Counted from the stretch's first letter, positions 1 to 9,930 are shown. The stretch is DNA of 64,000 nt from Apoderus coryli (GCA_911728435.2 OU452200.1:38889715-38953714), one strand, 5' to 3'. The notes: generated from the sequence alone by a model not told the origin. Numbers and translations are program-made.

Positions 1-213
1 CTCACCCCGAAAATTCGGCATAGAACAGATATTCATAATTTGAATTTGAGGCATAGAGGTTTGTTGTCCTTACCACCACATAAAACAGCACTATTTAAAC
101 GAAGCTTTTCATATAATGTTTGGCGCTTGTATAATGATGTTCCTACAAATTTTAAATCTTTATCTGTGATGAAATTTAAAACCAAGATTAAAGAAAAACT
201 CCTTAACATCTAA
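1..213 (+). CDS. LINE ORF2 C-terminal tail (partial)
   Basis: The frame starting at base 1 is open for 70 codons and stops at 211-213. It contains the tail signature of insect jockey/CR1-like ORF2 proteins: a basic stretch around LPPHKTALFKRSFSYNVWRL, then LYNDVPTNFKSL and KFKTKIKEKL just before the stop. The same architecture (Y-N-x-LP-x-x-I-K, then F-K-x-x-L/V-K-x-x-L) recurs in the LINE tails at 36.3, 50.4 and 59.7 kb. The endonuclease and RT domains are outside the window, so it cannot be judged whether the copy is intact. Confidence 0.7.
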   Translation, partial: LTPKIRHRTDIHNLNLRHRGLLSLPPHKTALFKRSFSYNVWRLYNDVPTNFKSLSVMKFKTKIKEKLLNI

Positions 214-526
214 CACTTATGTTTGTTTAGAAATATGGCCCATGGAAGTATTTTTCAATGTTGTTGTGAATTGTTTTTTATTGTTAAGGTATTTAATTGG
301 CGAATTATTATATTAAGGTACTTAATTACATTGAACGGCTCTGTTAGGGATTGGAATGTATTTTAGTTTGCAACTTACAGGGACCAGACTAGAACTTTCT
401 TGGATTGCTTCTGGTTTCCTTTTTGCGTGTTTCAGTGAATTGTATTTAAACATATATTGCTTTTATTGTTCATTACTGTTGTGATTATTTAGCTGATTCC
501 GCAAATAAATATTATTATTATTTATT
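1..526 (+). mobile_element. 3' end of a non-LTR retrotransposon (LINE)
   Basis: This is a LINE tail: the last 70 codons of the reverse transcriptase ORF (1-213), about 300 bp of 3' UTR, and a terminal ATT microsatellite (509-526). The upstream part lies outside the window. The ATT tract abuts mariner transposase sequence at 527, so the LINE appears to have inserted into the mariner. The class is a jockey/CR1-type LINE judged from the protein tail; the exact clade cannot be fixed. Confidence 0.75.
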
Positions 527-1362
527 AATTCAATCGTGGTCGTAGTTCACTCCAAGACGAATTTCGTGAAGGTCGTCAAAATCAGTTGTTGTTCCGAAAA
601 CCATTGATGCTGTGCGCGAACTGATATTGCAAGATCGTCATGTGACCTATCAAGAGATTGAGACAAGCTTAGGCATTAGTGAGACCAGCATACATTCAAT
701 ATTGCATAAACATTTGACTGTCAAAAAATTTTATTCGTGTTGGATCCCACACAATTTGTCAATCGTTCAAAAAAAGGCTCGTGTCGATTGGTCGAAAGAA
801 ATGCTCAAAAATACGATCGCGGTGCTTCGAAACACGTCTATGACATCGTGACAGGTGATGAATCGTGGATTTACGCCTATGAGCCCGAAAGTAAACAGCA
901 GTCGACTGTATGGGTGTTTCAAGATGAGCCAAATCCAACAAAAGTTGTTCGCGCACGAAGCACTTGCAAGCAAATTTCGTCTGTTTTTTCGGAAAAACTG
1001 GACATGTCGCAACCGTACCACTAGAACAACGCAGAACAGTCAATCCTGAGTGGTACACAACCATTTGTTTGCCAGTTGTCTTCCAAGAAATCAGGAAAAC
1101 CAACCGCCGAAGAAGGATCACTCTTCACCACGACAATGCGAGCTCTCACTCATCGGCTCAAACAACTGCATTTTTGAGCACCCAAAACATCGATTTGATG
1201 AGTCATCCGCCGTATAGTCCTGACTTGGCAACGTTTTTCGACACATTCAAAATGCAGAGTGGCAAGAGTGCTTCGACAATTGGTTCAAACGCATGCAAAA
1301 GTGTATAGATCTTCATGGGGAATATTTTGAAAAACAATACAAAGTGATTTTCGATGATTAAT
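527..1362 (+). pseudogene. mariner transposase (DD34D), broken
   Basis: Mariner transposases cut and paste DNA at TA sites using a DDD triad. Readable here across several frames: the second helix-turn-helix region (TYQEIETSLGISETSIHSIL), WIPHNLS, the first catalytic block VTGDESWIYAYEPESKQQ, the second block ITLHHDNASSHSSAQT, and the third HPPYSPDLA. The frame changes near 700-830 and again near 960. After SPDLA the expected NDFFLFPYVK segment is missing and the sequence jumps to a degenerate C terminus ending YFEKQ. It cannot make an active enzyme. Confidence 0.88.
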
Positions 1363-1407
1363 AATTGTTTTTGTTCTCTAATCCCGAAATATAAAAGGCA
1401 ACCTTCG
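527..1407 (+). mobile_element. mariner relic, 5' end lost to LINE insertion
   Basis: The sequence is closely similar to the mariner at 2896-4236 on the other strand. It starts abruptly inside the DNA-binding domain and runs to a right terminal repeat (1382-1407) containing CCCGAAATATAAAAGGCAAC, followed by a TA at 1408-1409. An internal deletion of roughly 85 bp removes sequence just after the third catalytic region. The missing 5' part should lie to the left of the LINE, beyond the window. Confidence 0.85.
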
Positions 1408-1709
1408 TACTAATAAACACATTCTATTAATTTGAGAAATTCGTTTATTAGCCAAACTATTATTAAAAAATTGACACCAAATCATGAGAGAAGGGAGAAA
1501 AAAGAAAAGCCTTTTTAACTGATCAACTTTTAATATTACATTTTCGACACATTTTTTAAAACTATTTTTTTTCCATAGAATCAATACTCGCTGCATTTTG
1601 TTACAGGGGAATTTTACACAATATTGCAACATTTTATTTGAAAAACAATTATTATTTCTCCATGATGTTCAATTTCGACACATCATTAAGGAATATTTGA
1701 ATTTAATGT
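1408..1709. other. AT-rich stretch, nothing recognised
   Basis: There is no coding similarity, inverted repeat or tRNA-like sequence that I can see. The minus-strand open frame at 1378-1632 is low-complexity and has no family signature. Confidence 0.5.
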
Positions 1710-1752
1710 GCCACTGATGATGTCGGCGTTGTGCTGTCGAAACATGTCTGGC
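1710..1752 (+). ncRNA. hammerhead ribozyme-like motif (Penelope type)
   Basis: The core CTGATGA (1714-1720) is followed by an imperfect stem II (1722-1738, GTCGGC with GCTGTC and one U-U mismatch) and GAA (1739-1741). A self-complementary six-mer ACATGT (1742-1747) then precedes the expected cleavage C (1748). Stem I closes with GCCA (1710-1713) against TGGC (1749-1752). A short palindromic stem III is the arrangement known for small dimeric hammerheads of Penelope-like elements. There is one extra U between the core and stem II. No neighbouring Penelope ORF is visible. Activity is an inference. Confidence 0.65.
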
Positions 1753-2043
1753 TATTTAAAGACCCCTATTTTAAAGATGTTTAGTGATATAAATAGTTGC
1801 CCTCGTATTCTTCAATATCTTCATCTGTTAGGCACTCATTGTGTTTATTATTCATACTATCTGACGCTGTACTACAAAATAATAAAAATAAGTGCAAAAT
1901 ATTCATCGATACGTAAATGCACAATTACTGGAATACCTTGGAAGTCGGGAAGTAATTCTTCAAAGAATGAAGGTGCAATGACCAATAATGTGTAATTGAA
2001 TTCTTTCTTCGTTTTATTATTGATTTTTTGAACAAGTTCACAG

Positions 2044-2421
2044 TTAGTAAATATGACATTTAACCCAATCACAGGCAGGCACGTATAGCCAGAAAATTGG
2101 TTCGGAGTGGGTCCGGAATTTTAGAATAACGATAAAATGCATTTTTGGCAAAAAATCGCTTTTATACTTTGACCAGTTAAAACTACTATTGGTGGACCTT
2201 GACATCGATAATCCGATCTGATCAAAACTGATATCAAAGTCTAGAGCCTTACATCTATCAAAGTGCAAAGCGACTGTCTTACCGTAATTGATGATCAGTC
2301 GATTTTTCTGGCACCAGTTCTTAAACTCACTGAGTGTGACATTGATCTTTTGCTTGAGGACTTCAGGATCCCTATCAGACAATATTATATGGTGGTGTCA
2401 TCAGCATACATATAAAGGGAA
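2044..2421 (-). pseudogene. LINE reverse transcriptase fragment
   Basis: The minus strand carries the RT catalytic box YADDTTI (YADD codons at 2408-2397). It is followed within a frame-shifted reading by a typical RT thumb segment, LSEFKNWCQKNRLIINYGKT, about 30 codons downstream. A stop directly follows the YADD box and the rest of the domain is absent, so this is a dead 5'- and 3'-truncated fragment. The C-terminal part of the open frame (below about 2150) is no longer RT-like and may be unrelated sequence. Confidence 0.7.
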
Positions 2422-2893
2422 CCATGCGTTATATACATAGGAATAACTAATATATTTCTTAACATTCTGACATACACTGTATGATGTTGTTAACTTGTTT
2501 TTATTATTCTATTTATGCAAAATATTATTTATAAAATATTCTAATTGGTAAAACAATGCAAATCCTATAAATAAACTGTTTATTAAAATGTTATTATAAA
2601 AGTGATTTACTTTTCACTTCCTCATTTTCTGCATAGATAAATATATATTGTTATATACTAGGTGACATAGAAAGTGTTCATGTTTCATAGAGTGTTCAGA
2701 GTAACTTGCTGAATATATTTAAGTTTTGTAAATAAAAACAACCCAAAATACAATGTCAACTCCATAAAATAATTATTCATATATTCATACTTTATATTTT
2801 AAATTTATATGATTTTCGTCCTTGTAACCTCCTTAACATCTTGCTATATCCATTCCGAATAATGTTAGATTGACTACACGTTGTGATCGAATT
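2422..2893. other. AT-rich intergenic, nothing recognised
   Basis: I see no gene, tRNA or inverted repeat here. Confidence 0.5.
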
Positions 2894-2950
2894 TACGAGG
2901 GTTGCCTTTTATATTTCGGGAGAAGAAAAACAAATATTAATCATCGAAAA

Positions 2951-3128
2951 TCACTTTATTGTTTTTCAAAATATTCCCCATGAAGATCTATATGATTTTG
3001 CATGCGTTTGAACCAATTGTCGAAGCACTTTTGCCACTATCACTTTATTGTTTTTCAAAATATTCCCCATGAAGATCTATATGATTTTGCATGCGTTTGA
3101 ACCAATTGTCGAAGCACTTTTGCCACTC
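2951..3128. repeat. 89-bp tandem duplication inside the mariner
   Basis: Bases 2951-3039 recur almost exactly at 3040-3128, both covering the transposase C-terminal codons. The second copy is the one continuous with the gene body, so the outer copy is the duplicate. Confidence 0.93.
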
Positions 3129-4063
3129 TGATTGAGGTATCTCCAAAACATGCATTCTGAATGCAGCAACCGCTTCTTCAGGTGTCGAAAAACGTTGACC
3201 TCTTAGTTTGTTTTTTACGTACGGGAATAAAAAAAAGTCATTCGGTGCTAAGTCAAGACTATACGGCGGATGACTCATCAAATCGATGTTTTGGGTGCTC
3301 AAAAATGCAGTTGTTTGAGCCGATGTGTGAGAGCTCGCATTGTCGTGGTGAAGAGTGATCCGTCCGGTTGGTTTTCCTGATTTCTTGGAAGACAACTGGC
3401 AAACAAATGGTTGTGTACCACTCAGAATTGACTGTTTTAGTGGTACGGTTGCGACATGATCAGTTTTTCCGAAAAAACAGGCGACCATTTGCTTGGAAGT
3501 GCTTCGTGCGCGAACAACTTTTGTTGGATTTGGCTCATCTTGAAACACCTATACAGTCAACTGCTGTTTACTTTCGGGCTCATACGCGTAAATCCACGAT
3601 TCATCACCTGTCACGATGTCATAGATGTGTTTCGAAGCACCGCGATCGTATTTTTTGAGCATTTCTTTCGACCAATCGACACGAGCCTTTTTTTGAGCGA
3701 TTGACAAATTGTGTGGGATGCAACGCGAACAAATTTTTGTGCAATATTGAATGTATGTTGGCCCCACTAATGCCTAAGGTTATCTCAATATCTTGATAGG
3801 TCACATGACGATCTTGCAATATCAGTTCGCGCAGCATCAATGCTTTTCGGAACAACAACTGATTTTGGACGACCTTCACGAAATTCGTCTTGGAGTGAAC
3901 TACGACCACGATTGAATTCACCATACCATCGATAAACACTGGTCCTTGATGGAGCTTCATCGCCAAAAATTGAATTAAGTTCATCCATGCACTGTTGCTG
4001 AGTTAATCCAAGTCGAAAGTTGTGAAAAATAATCGCACGAAAATGTTCACGAGTTAGTTCCAT
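3045..4063 (-). pseudogene. mariner transposase (DD34D), frameshifted
   Basis: The start ATG is at 4063 (MELTREHFRAIIFHNFRLGL), the expected N terminus with its HTH, followed by SVYRWYGEFNRGRSSLQDE. The reading frame then moves at least three times (around 3800, 3720 and 3560). The catalytic blocks VTGDESWIYAYEPESK, ITLHHDNASSHTSAQT and HPPYSLDLAPNDFFLFPYVK are all recognisable. In the third block SPDLAPNDF reads SLDLAPNDF, so the family aspartates seem kept but the frame is destroyed. The C terminus ends LHGEYFEKQ. It is a fossil source gene unable to encode a continuous protein. Confidence 0.93.
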
Positions 4064-4280
4064 TTTTGGGCCGAGATGAATCTTTTAAGTTACTGTAAAC
4101 AACACAAATAGCACTCGTATATCAAAACGTTCTGAGTACGTATAACCTCAAAAATGTCCAACTTTATGATAGAGCTGTCAGTTGCCAGATTGCAACACCA
4201 GGGTTGCGAAATCCCGAAATATAAAAGGCAACCTCGTAGTGTGATTTTACGACGTCTTCTGCTTTTTAATAACTTTTTTA

Positions 4281-4317
4281 ACAGGCTGATGATTAAGCTT
4301 AAGCCGAAACTAGTTTC
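4281..4317 (+). ncRNA. degenerate hammerhead-like motif
   Basis: CTGATGA (4286-4292), a self-complementary AAGCTT-centred loop, GAA, then the palindrome ACTAGT fit the order of the other hammerhead motifs in the window. Stem I does not close beyond two base pairs and stem II is weak, so this is either decayed or chance. Confidence 0.3.
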
Positions 4318-4561
4318 AAATTACTCAAAATGACCAGACACTGTCTTATTTGCAACATTTGACAAGAAAGTAAAACCCAAGGCAACTTTAAGCATTAATT
4401 TTTATTTTTGGTTTCTTTTTTCAATATAATTTCCACATTATTTTTTTTTTTTAATTAAAACATGTATTTCGTTGTCAAAAAAAAAAAAAAACGATGTAAT
4501 TACCCTAGAAGCATCTTTATTAATAAAGAAATATCTGAAATAATGTAGAAAAAGATCTAGA

Positions 4562-4605
4562 CCAACCTGAAGAAGACAAAAAACGGTTGTCGAAATGTTG
4601 TAAGT
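4562..4605 (+). ncRNA. possible variant hammerhead-like motif
   Basis: CTGAAGA, one extra A, stem II GACA..TGTC and GAAA occur in hammerhead order, again with one extra base before stem II. The sequence after GAA is not palindromic and stem I is not convincing. It is listed because the arrangement parallels the clearer motifs. Confidence 0.25.
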
Positions 4606-5016
4606 CGAAAAAAAAACCAAATAAATGTTTTAATTTCAAAAAATATTGTAGAAATTATATTGAAGAAATTAAAAATAATAACTAGCTGTTGCCCTCGAGG
4701 CACGAATAGCTCTCCATATTTAAGTGTAAAAGTAATAATTTTATGACCTTTTTGTCATTTATCTAAATTTAATAAATTTTTGTTTTGTTTTAGACATCAG
4801 CTATTTTTTTTTAAGTATCGGGTTTTGTGCCTTTCTCTTCTCTTTGGAGGCACTATTTATACGCAGATATTTTATATTTCAGATCTAGGCCAAGTTCTTG
4901 AACGCAAATTAATTGATTTTTTTTAGTTTTATTATAAAATTTATTTTGCCCCCTTTTCTACTATTTAGGAACGCCTATGTAAACAAAATTGTTATGCTGC
5001 ATGTTGTAGGTTATCC

Positions 5017-6620
5017 GTTAAGTGGTTTTTGAGTTATCACGGATACATTTTTTTTCTCACCCTTTTATAGAATTTTCACGGACGCCTATGGAACATTATT
5101 TTTTGTCGTGTATTTTTAACACCAATTCAACTAGTTAAATATAAATTTTTTTACATTTTAATTTTTTTTTATTTTACCCCTTTTTTTTTCTATTTACGAA
5201 CGCCTATGTAAATAAAAATTTTATGCTGCATTTTTTAGGTTATCTTATATGAAAGCTATATATAATTAGCCAATTTTTCTGGTATATTTGGAAAACATTT
5301 TTTTTTCGTTTTTCACCCTTTTTTAAGACTATTTTCGAACGCCTGTGTGAACTAATTCTTTTATGTAACATTTTTTAGGTTATATTCTATCACAACTATA
5401 AAAAAATTATTCAATATTTCGGATAAGTTTAAGAACTATGATTTTTTAAATTTTTGAACCCTCTTTTAAACCCCTTGCCTACGCTCAATGTTAATCACCA
5501 CCTATATATATATAGCCTGTAGTATTTTCGTACCAAATGTGGTTAAAATCCGTTAAGTGGTTTTTGGGTTATCACGGATACAAATTTTTTCTGACCCTTT
5601 TATAGAATTTTCACGGACGCCTATGGAACATTAATTTTTGTCGTGTATTTTTAACACCAACTCAACTAGTTAAATATAAAAATTTTTACATTTTAATTTT
5701 TTTTATTTTACCCGTTTTTCTACTATTTACGAACGCCTATGTAAATAAAAATTTTATGCTGCATTTTTTAGGTTATCTTATATCAAAGCTATATATAATT
5801 AGCCAATTTTTCTGGTATATTTGGGAAACATTTTTTTTTCGTTTTTGACCCTTTTTTAACACTATTTTCGAACGTCTGTGTGAACTAATTCTTTTATGTA
5901 ACATTTTTTAGGTTATATTCTATCACAACTATAAAAAATTATTCAATATTTCCGATAAGTTTAAGAACTATGATTTTTTAAATTTTTGAAACCTCTTTTA
6001 AACCCGTTGCCTACGCTCAATGTTAATCACCACCTATAATTATCCTGTAGTATTTTCGTACCAAATGTGGTTAAAATCCGTTAAGTGGTTTTTGAGTTAT
6101 CACGGATACAAATTTTTTCTGACCCTTTTATAGAATTTTTACGGACGCCTATGGTACATTAATTTTTGTCGTGTATTTTTAACACCAATTCATCTAGTTA
6201 AATATAAAATTTTTTACATTTTAATTTTTTTTTATTTTACCCCTTTTTCTACTATTTACGAACGCCTATGTGAATAAAAATTTTATGCTGCATTTTTTAG
6301 GTTATCTTATATCAAAGCTATATATAATTAGCCAATTTTTCTGGTATATTTGGGAAACGTTTTTTTTTTCGTTTTTGACCCTTTTTTTAAACTATTTTCG
6401 AACGCCTGTGTGAACCAATTCTTTTATGGAATATTTTTTAGCTTATATTGTATCACAACTATGAAAAATTATTCCATATTTCGAATAAGTTTAGGAAATA
6501 TATATTTTTTATGTTTTGACCCCTTTTCCACTATTTACGAACGCCTATGAAAGTAAGTTATTTATGACACATTTTATAGGTTATATTCTATTAAAGCTAT
6601 AAATAATTAGTTAATATTTC
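5017..6620 (+). repeat. higher-order tandem repeats inside the element
   Basis: The block CCGTTAAGTGGTTTTTG recurs near 5017, 5549 and 6077 (spacing about 530 bp) and in altered form near 6899. Each 530-bp unit contains three diverged sub-blocks of roughly 150 bp that pass through a pyrimidine tract, an ACGCCTATG-type core and a TTTTTAGGTTAT core. The pattern implies two rounds of duplication. Confidence 0.8.
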
Positions 6621-6930
6621 AGCTATGTTTAAGAAGTACGTTTTTTTTAAATATTTTTTACCCCATTTTACACTATTTTCGAACGCCAATGTGGTCTAAT
6701 ATTTTATGTTAAATATTTTAGGTTATATTCAATTAAATGCGTAAAAAATTATGCAGTATTTCGGATAAGTTTAAGAACTATAAATTTTTTTAATTTTTGA
6801 ACCCTCTTTTAAACCCTTTGCCTACGCTCAATGTTTCCCAAAATCTAATCAGCTCCTTGCCATGTCCAATAGTATTTTTGTACCAAATTTGGTTAAAATC
6901 TGTTAAGCGGTTTTTGCGTTTTCGTGGATA

Positions 6931-6976
6931 CAGACAGACAGACAGACAGACAGACATACAGACAGACAGACAGACA
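6931..6976 (+). repeat. (CAGA)n tract
   Basis: A tetranucleotide tract interrupted by one TACA unit. The inverted element copy carries the same tract, shorter, at about 39524-39542. Confidence 0.95.
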
Positions 6977-7146
6977 TTTTTTTAAAACTACTTATTTATG
7001 TATAAAATGACCAAAAAGAAGTATTTCCGGTGAAATTAAAAAAAATTTTTTTTTCATGAAACTAATAGTCTCCATATATACATATATTACATATATGATA
7101 TGGAGAGCTAAAAATTGACAAAGAAAAGGTTCAAAAAAGAAAATTA

Positions 7147-7747
7147 CGGCAGAACTCGCGCGTGAGCATTTCTCTCACTATTTATTATTGTGTATTTTTT
7201 TATTGTGACGAGACAATATTACTCTCAAATAATTACGCATAATTTTTAATGAAGTGCTGCATCTTTTTTTGGATTTTCGGATTTGTTTTCTTGGGCAAAA
7301 TCCACAAAATCCAGCTTGATCTTCTGCTGTTACACGTTCGGGTTCAGGAATGCCTACCAGTTCTCTACTTCGCTGTCTCCTGTTGAATGGCATACATATT
7401 ACTGAAGCTCGGTATAGTAAGTGTGGTTTCATCAACTGATTTGATCCTCAGAAACATTCGACGATCTTCAGTAATTTCTGTATTGTCTTTATATATTTGG
7501 AAAATACAAACGCCTGAACTCGCGGAATGAGAGAATCACTCACAAACCTGCACTTGATCAACAAACTTCATTCATATCATATCGCAGAAGAAAGTGGACT
7601 GAATTTTGAATTTAACTAATTAGGGGGTGCAACGTGGACACAAAGTCAGGTAGAGAACGAGGTAGGCTCATCCAGTGCCTATATCGTGAAATCTTGCGAT
7701 TTTAGGCGAAGCGTGAGAGAAATGCTCATAGCGCGAGTGCTGCAGGG
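7147..7747 (-). mobile_element. piggyBac deletion derivative
   Basis: The right end is flanked by TTAA (7748-7751) and reads, inward on the minus strand, CCCTGCAGCACTCGCGC. The left end has TTA then a matching CAGAACTCGCGCGTGAGCAT. Both ends continue into GAGCATTTCTCTCAC as an inverted repeat. TTAA target and CCC termini are diagnostic of piggyBac. At 601 bp it is an internally deleted copy that keeps only the last codons of the transposase. Confidence 0.8.
7178..7440 (-). pseudogene. piggyBac transposase C-terminal remnant
   Basis: The frame ending at 7178 contains GIPEPERVTAEDQAGFCGFC followed by PRKQIRKSKKRC. This fits the cysteine-rich C-terminal domain of piggyBac transposases (C-x2-C, then basic R-K-x-x-K, then more cysteines), although the later cysteines are lost by a frame change. 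Its position about 30 bp inside the terminal repeat is where the family's C terminus normally lies. No DDD catalytic core remains. Confidence 0.6.
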
Positions 7748-7751
7748 TTAA

Positions 7752-8760
7752 CAATAATTATTTAATACTTTTTATGAGGGCGTTCTGGGCCGTTAATATC
7801 TCTATAAACCGGTGGAGAATTGATAAAATTAATAATATACAGGCTGAAATATGCAAGTCGTTCGTTATATAAGCCAAAACATATCATCGACCATAGAAAG
7901 AAGAAATATATTTTGTTTTTATTACATAAATTTTCTTTGCCATTGGGTATAGCTCCCTTGCAAAACGAGATATATGAACAATATTTCTAGAATAAAAATT
8001 TATAGTGACAAACAGAATAATTCATGTACATTTCCATTGGCGTTTAAAGTAAAACACAACCAGGTACTTAATAAAATTACTTTATGGTACGTATTATCCT
8101 ATGTGTCAAGTCAATGATAAAATGATTATAAATAATGTAATCTGTACCACCTAATTAAATAGTTAAGCACCAAAAGCGGATATTCAAGTTGTTTTGGAGT
8201 TGGGAAAAAATTCCATTGTTGGGTAATTGAACTGTGAATGCAGTTTGGTTCCAAAATAATTATTGTTTACCCATAAGTTTGTATTAGTTTGAAGGTCTAT
8301 TACTTAATGTAGTTGTTGTAGTAATTTTGTTCTGGTTTAAATCTAGCCGGGTTGTAGTTATAACGCGTTCTATTATTGTATAGTTGTTTATCCGTAATAG
8401 AGTTGAGAAACGGTTACTTTAAACTTTAAATGTGTTTGTGGGGTTTATTAATGTTTTGATCATTTTTGAAGTTAAATTAATTATTTTTTTTACTGGTGTT
8501 TTATTTCTGTTTTTTTTTTTAATAGTTATCTGTTGGGTAAGTTTTTATAAATTTCTATATTATCTAATGCAAAAATCCATTATTTCTCCACATCGATTGA
8601 TACTCTTCGTTCAACGTTCTAGTCGTGTCTAAGGCTCGTTATTTTGATTTTGAAGATATTTCTACCAGACTTTATTATCCTACTTAACCAAACGTCGTGT
8701 TAGGTTATCGTTGTTGAAAACCTGACCTCCAACATGTGAATTCTGTTTCGGAAATATTAC
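7752..8760. other. AT-rich intergenic, nothing recognised
   Basis: There is no convincing gene. The 66-codon frame at 8432-8632 is hydrophobic by composition (T-rich) and has no family signature. Confidence 0.5.
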
Positions 8761-8765
8761 GAAAA

Positions 8766-8885
8766 ACCTATCGTCAGGAATTTACAAATATCACCCTGTA
8801 TATGAAAAAATGAAAAAAAAATCATATTTTCGCTTGTAGAATATCCCCTTAAATTATTTAAAGTTAATTTCGGGACACCCTGTAT
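8766..8885 (-). repeat. interspersed repeat ending CACCCTGTATA
   Basis: The segment holds ATCGTCAGGAATTTACAAAT and TTAATTTCGGGACACCCTGT. The first recurs at about 47276-47310 and the second at about 48873-48894 and 49103-49124. The ACAGGGTGTCCCGAAATTAA reading is a mariner/Tc1-type terminal repeat adjoining TA. Only one end is present in each copy. Confidence 0.7.
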
Positions 8886-8987
8886 AAACAAACAAAGATA
8901 TTCAACTAAGGTTGACAGCGTATACCTACTAATATCATCGATATACAAAGAAATGAAATAAACTAACTTGTACGAAATAAAAAAGTC

Positions 8988-9056
8988 CGGTGAGATTTGA
9001 ACCCACATCTCCCGATTGCCGGTCAGGTGTTTTGACCAATTAAACTACCGTCGCAC
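8988..9056 (-). repeat. tRNA-derived SINE head or tRNA pseudogene
   Basis: On the minus strand the block has a pol III A box TAGTTTAATTGG and a B box GGTTCAAATCT about 32 bp apart. Between them is an anticodon-like hairpin (CCTGA with TCGGG around a 7-base loop containing GGC), followed by a T-arm GTGGG/CTCAC. The acceptor stem does not pair and position 33 is C rather than U, so a functional tRNA is unlikely. A tRNA-derived SINE 5' region is the best reading. Confidence 0.7.
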
Positions 9057-9480
9057 ATGTATGGAACTTCTTTCGTATTCGTACATGTGTTGCTTTCCCT
9101 GTGCGGGAAAGTAAAACTTAAATAAGCAGGTTGTCGGTGGGGACATCCTATATATATATTATAGTAACAGCTAGTAATACTGACGTCCCTTTAACTGACA
9201 AAGAGAACAGTTTCGAAATAGTAAATTGTTTTGATGTGCAAAATGTTGCGCATAACTAAACGTATATACGTACTTACGACTATTTAATTTATTCCATCCA
9301 CCTATTTAAAGCGACGATATGAATAATGCGACGCACAAACACATCAGAAGAATGAAAAAGAAAAAACCTTTTAATGACGCATAAACGTGGTTTGAATTGA
9401 GTGTCTTTGTTATTAAATGTACCTAAGTGGTGTTTTGAGTATCAAAAGACAAAGATAGTGTCACTCTACTATGTATTTAT
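9057..9480. other. AT-rich intergenic, nothing recognised
   Basis: I see no gene or repeat structure here. Confidence 0.5.
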
Positions 9481-9509
9481 GGACCAGGAAGATTCTAGAG
9501 CACAGTATC

Positions 9510-9930
9510 GTGTTTATGATAATTTAAAACAGCGAATTTAAAAGAGGACGGATATCGCTTTTTAACAAGGCCCTGTTCCTCAGTTATTGCTAGAAAAATC
9601 GAAGATCCATTAGGCAACGCTTAGTTTTGGATCTGGAAACAGTGAATTCAATACAGTCAATATTCCAGGGTTAATATTACAGGATGACAATGTAACATCC
9701 CACATTGCGCAGCAGACACAGTTGAATTGATTTGGTCATTTGTAATTTTTGGTAGTTCTTTAAGCCAACGGCGTCCCAAGACGGAGAATGAGACAGATGA
9801 AAAAAATCATAACTTTTTTGAAAGCATTCCAAAAGATGACTGGCTTTAAGCTTTTAAGTTGTGGAAACTTCGGTTACAAAAGTGTATTGATGTAGGAAAT
9901 GGAGATTATTTATTTGAAGATAATTAAACT
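9510..9930 (+). pseudogene. Tc1/mariner-family transposase relic
   Basis: A degenerate reading contains LQDDNVTSHIAQQTQL at about 9675-9730, the conserved second-aspartate block of the Tc1/mariner superfamily. Near 9825-9925 it contains IPKDDWL..AFKLWKLRLQKCIDV and DYLFEDN, a mariner-like C terminus. Stops and frame changes are frequent and the N-terminal domain is not recognisable. Terminal repeats are not identified. Confidence 0.6.

Larger units (their letters stand above)
2896..4236 (-). mobile_element. mariner element with both ends
   Basis: The element is 1341 bp, the usual mariner length, with inverted ends carrying GTTGCCTTTTATATTTCGGG, flanked by TA on both sides (2894-2895 and 4237-4238). 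The left end has one extra G in the CGAGG(G) start. An 89-bp tandem duplication near the 3' end of the gene (2951-3039 and 3040-3128) lengthens the element. Transposase is on the minus strand. The copy at 527-1407 belongs to the same family. Confidence 0.95.
4680..7115 (+). mobile_element. 2.4-kb non-autonomous repeat, copy 1
   Basis: The element starts ACTAGCTGTTGCCCTCGAGG and ends GGAGAGCTAAAAAT; an inverted copy at 39381-41768 shares both borders. The body is built of tandem units that repeat GAACGCCTATG and TTTTTAGGTTAT. Near the 3' end are GTACCAAATTTGGTTAAAAT, a CAGA/GACA tract (6931-6976), and a terminal hairpin with CTCCATAT arms (7069-7106). No ORF is present. The start and the GACA tail resemble a widespread insect repeat type; the 3' hairpin next to CTAA is Helitron-like, but no Helitron gene is seen and the class stays open. 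Confidence 0.8.

Noticed and set aside
4438..4620. Small minus-strand ORF
   Set aside because: Phenylalanine/lysine runs from homopolymers; no support.
8432..8632. Small hydrophobic protein
   Set aside because: Hydrophobicity follows from T-rich DNA; no start context or homologous copy.
8990..9055. Functional tRNA gene
   Set aside because: The acceptor stem does not pair and the anticodon loop lacks U33.
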